Source: Cristatella mucedo
Taxonomy: Eukaryota > Bryozoa > Phylactolaemata > Cristatellidae
Length of the DNA: 64,000 nucleotides
NCBI GenBank assembly: GCA_009760855.2
Contig: WPIO01000014.1
Span: 3,154,501-3,218,500 of the forward strand
Direction: 5' to 3'
The notes under the pieces are model-generated. The model saw only the letters and a program-made list of their open reading frames with translations, did no database searches and was not told the DNA's origin. Below, piece by piece: positions 46,604 through 64,000 of this stretch; position 1 is the stretch's first letter; each line of letters starts with the position of its first letter. The translations under genes and the position numbers were made by a program.

Positions 46604-47017
46604 TCCCTCCAGGCCTAGCCGTGGGTGCGCCGTCTCAATCTGCCTCTGCGTCCTACACCCGAGCATTCCCTCATCCCCGAGATCTTTGTCCATTCACACC
46701 AATACATCGGAATCCCCACTGAGATAGGACCTGAACCATCCCTTGCTGTGCAGTGCCAGTGATGCCCATGCGAGATGCGAGGCGGTCAAGAAGGACTTGG
46801 TGATCGATAGTATCAAAAGCTCCCAAAAAATCGAGCAAAGCAGAGATACTCTACTTAAATCTGCGTTCATGAGGAGGTCGTTATACATCCGAAGCAATAA
46901 TGATTCTGTGGAGGGATGAGCTCTAAAACCAGACTGGAGCTTCCCTCCAGGCCTGGCCGTGGGTGCGCCGTCTCAATCTGCATCTGCGTCATACACCCGA
47001 GCATTCCCTCATCCCCG
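46604..47017. repeat. 78-bp direct repeats flanking a reverse transcriptase fragment
   Basis: TTCCCTCCAGGCCT-GCCGTGG through CATTCCCTCATCCCCG occurs at 46604-46681 and 46940-47017 with three differences. The 258 bp between them, read minus, encode reverse transcriptase pieces (FRAHPSTESLLLRMYND, then SFDTIDHQVLLDRLASR with frameshift). Confidence 0.85.
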
Positions 47018-47056
47018 CTCGCTCTCTCACATACTCTCACTCTTACCTCTCAACTC

Positions 47057-47085
47057 TCTCTCTCTCTCTCTCTCTCGGCGACAAA
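47057..47085. repeat. Short (CT)n microsatellite
   Basis: About 14 CT units after a longer CTC-rich stretch from 47018. Confidence 0.9.
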
Positions 47086-47534
47086 CCGGTTGCACATGGA
47101 TCCTATGAAATAACCGTTGTAGGATTAGCCCCACGTAGGCGATAGGTGAGCGGGCAGCTCTTCCTCAATCGCCTGGCCGGCAAGGCGGGAGGCTGATGAG
47201 CGAGCGAGCGGCGCCGGCTGGTTGCTCCTCCCACCGCGATCCGGCGACCTCTCCCAGTAGCACCGTCTATTGGGATTCTCAGGAGGATTAGTTGCCGTTG
47301 ATCTGTTATGTCTAAGAGCGCACAGCTTGTCACACCAACATCGCATATTTTGGCTAGGCATTAGTTCAGGGATAGGCGAACGCGGCCCACTGTAAAGCTG
47401 CCTGAACTGCAAGCTGTCCAGCCACATTCCACATGCTTGCACACAGCATCCGTCCCAATCGCACCGCATGTGTTCTATTTATTCCTGTGAGCTATTCCTT
47501 TGCGCGTATCTTAAATAAATAAATAAATCCTAGC

Positions 47535-47700
47535 TGATTAAACAGCCTCTTTTTGTATAGTGACAGAAGAGCCTTTATGGCTATCACCACCGCTTGCAGT
47601 GGCGATAAAGAATCGCCCACCACAGGAATCGAACACACGACCTCGGGACCGAGGTCGTGAAAGCAACCGCCTTACCTAGTGAGCCATCACGGCTAAGAAC
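47535..47700 (-). mobile_element. SINE-2, best preserved copy
   Basis: Read minus: head GCCGTGATGGCTCACTAGGT, B box GTGTTCGATTCC, then GTGGGCGATTCTTTATCGCC, GCCATAAAGGCTCTTCTGTC and AGGCTGTTTAATCAGCTAGG, ending in (ATTT)n. Full length about 165 bp. Confidence 0.8.
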
Positions 47701-48083
47701 ACAACTATTTAGGACAGTATTTAGTGGGTCCCTGTGATTCGTCCTTCATGTGCTAATGCGTGCTGACACTGTGCCTGCTGCCACAAACCACACTTGCATG
47801 CTGACCCTGAGCATGACACCCCTAACAATAATAATAATAATAATATTGCACTTGATAAAGCGCCCTCAGAGAACTTAATCTCTTTCTAGGCGCTTTACAT
47901 TTGCTGCAAAGTGATACGCAATAGAAAATACTAACCATGTTATTCGTGTTGTTTATCAAGCAGGATATTACTCACCATTCAATCGCGTTTCCCTTTGCAG
48001 CAAATGTAAAGCGCCCAGAAAGGGACTGAGTTCTCTGAGGGCACTTTATCAAGTGCATTATTATTATTTATTATTATTATTAC
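47701..48083 (+). mobile_element. LINE A 3' end interrupted by a minus-strand LINE A tail
   Basis: The outer copy (plus) runs from CTATTTAGGACAGTATTTAG to (ATT)n at 48083. At 47827-47930 an inverted LINE A tail, starting (AAT)n and ending GCAATAGAAAATA, is inserted with a 5-bp target duplication CTAAC at 47822 and 47931. Confidence 0.9.
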
Positions 48084-48304
48084 GTATAGCTGTGTTTCGA
48101 ACTACATTCTTCGGAGACCGCGCCTTCAGTTGGCAGTATGGTCCCCACGTCGGAAACTCACAATTGACTGAATACACCTGATGACATATCAAAGCAAGCA
48201 AACAAAAAATACCGACTGTTCCTCACAGCATTTGCTTGTCTACGTGTATAGCTTTTTGTGACTAGGCGTGCACTAATTGTTCATTTTATTATTGTTAATC
48301 AATT

Positions 48305-48397
48305 TGACAGGCTTAATTTCCAGACCATTTCAAGTACCCAGAAATAGATTTAGTTATCCGAGGGAAATATGCAAATGCTTAAGTATTATTATTAGGT
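48305..48397 (+). mobile_element. LINE A tail relic
   Basis: TTCAAGTACCCAGAAATAGA, TTTAGTTATCCGAGGG and a terminal TATTATTATTAGG. Confidence 0.55.
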
Positions 48398-48589
48398 TAG
48401 AAAAGGAAATGCTATACAAATAGAAAATGAGACCACTTAATTAACAGGCTCTAATTAACACTTGCAAGACAAACTCCTCATTTCTCTCTACTTTCTAAAT
48501 GTGTTCTAGTTTTGATAGCCCAGAGTACTCATTGACTTTCAATAGGCTCAAATTGCAGATGGTCAATTTCAGTAACCGGCTGTGCACGA

Positions 48590-62008
<13,419 letters not shown>

Positions 62009-64000
62009 CATTCTCTCATACCATTCGTGCTTCTTGACACAACACAACCGAGTGGACACCGTATGATTTCTTAGTAAAGCATGATGCAAAGCCGGTTGTC
62101 TCTGTAAATCTTGAAGTGTTGCTAGAAGCAGTCAAACTCTACCGTTTGCCACTCAAACAAGCAGGCAGGCTTACTTCGTAGATATATGGATATATAGATT
62201 ATATCGTAGGTATATAGATGCTCTAGACACTCAAGTGCCTATGCTTGTCAAGCTCTAACCTTGATACACAATGTCATACGATTCTTCTCTTGGCTGCACT
62301 GACCTGTTTAAACAAAAAGATAATGTTAAAGCAACTGGCAGAAGTAAAGTATTGAAGTGTATCATAGGACTTACAAATATTACTAGAACAACTCGGTTGA
62401 AGGAACAAAAGAATATAGAAGCTTTTCAGATTTTGCTTTAATGGCTAGTTTTGTGCCAGCCTTTCGTGAAGTTACTAGTGGAGACACATAATCCAGACAT
62501 ATGTTCAAGACTCCCATGTGCTGTCGATGCATTCGGGCAAATAATGTGCTTTTAGACCGTAAATGCAGTTACTGAAAAGGGGACATAGCTGTACTTGTTT
62601 TGGTTTTCTACTTGCAGCAAGCTCATATTTGATTTTTGTCAACTATGGAGCAGTGAATCGACCATGCTTTGAAACTAGGTCTCACTAAACAATAACCAAT
62701 TAATGAAAGTGTCCACAAAGAGGTTGACCAAAAAATGAAGCTTGAAGAGGTTTGTCGATGACATAGCATAACCATGCATAGTAGTAAAAATCGGCACCTT
62801 GGTGAGGCGTTTGTGTACTGGGTTTTCCTATGCTGTGCTAAGCAGATAGGTTTGACGATATACATTATATGGGAATAAAGCAAATGCTCATTCTTTACTG
62901 AGCCTCTGGAGATAGATGGTGAACAACGGCTTATATGCTATCAGCTGGCTGATTGCTGAGCTTTGAGACATGTCACTAACTAAGGCATATACAGATGCTT
63001 AAAGTGGAAGTGATTTGCTTAGTAATATTGCAATTCAAGCAGTGTTACAGTTACTGTGGTGAAACGATTGCATCTACAATTCACGTGACTTCTACAGCAT
63101 AGTCGGCCTATTCTATTTTAGGGTCAGAGTTTCTGGTTGGCTGAAAAATAGAACAGGGTACCTTAAAAGTTCTGATGTTCATTGGCCATGCTGCATAGCC
63201 GGATGCTTTTCAGGCAAAACAGAAGAGAAGTATGGGTTTCATATAACCACACTGCCAAGTCATGGCTGATAAATATTTGATTTCGGTAATGGACAAGGAA
63301 ATTCATGATCTTGGACAAAGCAAAGTCGTTAGCAGCAAGCGGTAGGCGTATGCTTCAAAATCCCCAGGTTTCAAAATTACCACCTTACGAAACAGCTCGG
63401 ATTAAGCCATATGATGCCGTAATCATTGCATCATTCAAGTGATGGTACAGGTATGCCTTGCTACAACACGCCAAAGAGAGATTCAAGCTGATGAAGGAAG
63501 TGTCTGTAGACGGCTACGAGCAATGTGTATTCGGGCATGATATTCTTTTAATGTTTAGGCAGTGGTAATTTGCTTCCATAACAGTTGTCTTATTCATGTA
63601 GATGACCTGGTAAGAAGTGGTGCTTACTTTGCAGATTTGTAAATATTTAATTTGGCCTGCTGTAGTGTGACCAGTGCAGTGGCTGGAGGGTGCATGCAAA
63701 AAAATTTCTCCTAAGTTATTCAAGCACCCAAAAGGGCCTTCCAACGTTCAGTTGTAGGCTCTGAATAACGCGATGCTACAATAAACCCTGCTTTATATAT
63801 AAGGCACTAAGAAGCAATATATTATTGACCATCCTTATACATTTCTTGCTGAAAGTCGCCTGCCGTGGGACTGATCGTCCAACCTCTGAGCTACATGTTC
63901 AGTGCACGACCAATTGAGCGACTACCAGAACTTGTACAACGGTTAGAAAGATGTTTCGTTCTCAAAGGTGCCATACAATGTCTTATCATGGTTATCAATA
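62009..64000. other. TRIM37 intron or 3' flank, nothing recognised
   Basis: If the donor CACATG|GTAGGC at 61970 is used this is intron; if not, the protein ends at 62008 and this is flank. No mobile element or exon could be supported. Confidence 0.4.

Overview
The window is metazoan nuclear DNA. All four host genes are animal proteins, three of them are cut into many short exons by GT-AG introns, and the space between exons is packed with decayed LINE, SINE, hAT and LTR-like elements. The exon-level match to vertebrate proteins is close, which argues against a very fast-evolving lineage. The compact exons, the LINE and SINE types and a SPIN-like hAT suggest an invertebrate such as a sponge or mollusc, but I cannot name the species.

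Left third (1-22,518, minus strand): the 5' part of a TRRAP/Tra1 gene, the giant HEAT/TPR scaffold of SAGA and NuA4/TIP60 histone acetyltransferase complexes. Thirty complete exons and one partial exon join in phase for about 1,364 codons and run off the left edge. Its introns hold SINEs, LINE tails, several tandem duplications and a SPIN-like hAT element that carries a perfect 94-bp copy of a TRRAP exon end.

22,275-31,933 (plus strand): a six-exon gene for an Alba-domain RNase P/MRP subunit of the RPP25/RPP25L family. Its proposed first exon and TRRAP exon 1 each lie in the other's first intron. Two nearly identical, 5'-truncated LINE copies (one in RPP25 intron 2, one in TRRAP intron 1) look young.

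31,934-41,476: a mobile-element graveyard. An old LINE B copy was split by a 4-kb hAT transposon, which was then invaded by an LTR-like element, a LINE A tail and a second LINE B copy. A 293-bp MITE lies beside it. 41,477-42,829 (minus): an intact, intronless BFAR gene (RING, SAM, several membrane segments).

42,830-50,672: intergenic, with a foldback element, SINEs, LINE relics and a LINE tail nested in a LINE tail. About 48,590/50,673-62,008 (plus): TRIM37 (RING, B-box, coiled coil, MATH/TRAF), broken by a near-full-length LINE B in one intron and a decayed DUF4371-type hAT transposase in another, and containing one GC-AG intron. Its 3' part is missing or outside the window.

The four genes do not form a pathway; TRRAP, TRIM37 and BFAR relate only broadly to chromatin and ubiquitin biology. 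I see no CRISPR, rRNA, functional tRNA or viral gene. The most unusual item is the SPIN-like element with the captured TRRAP exon.
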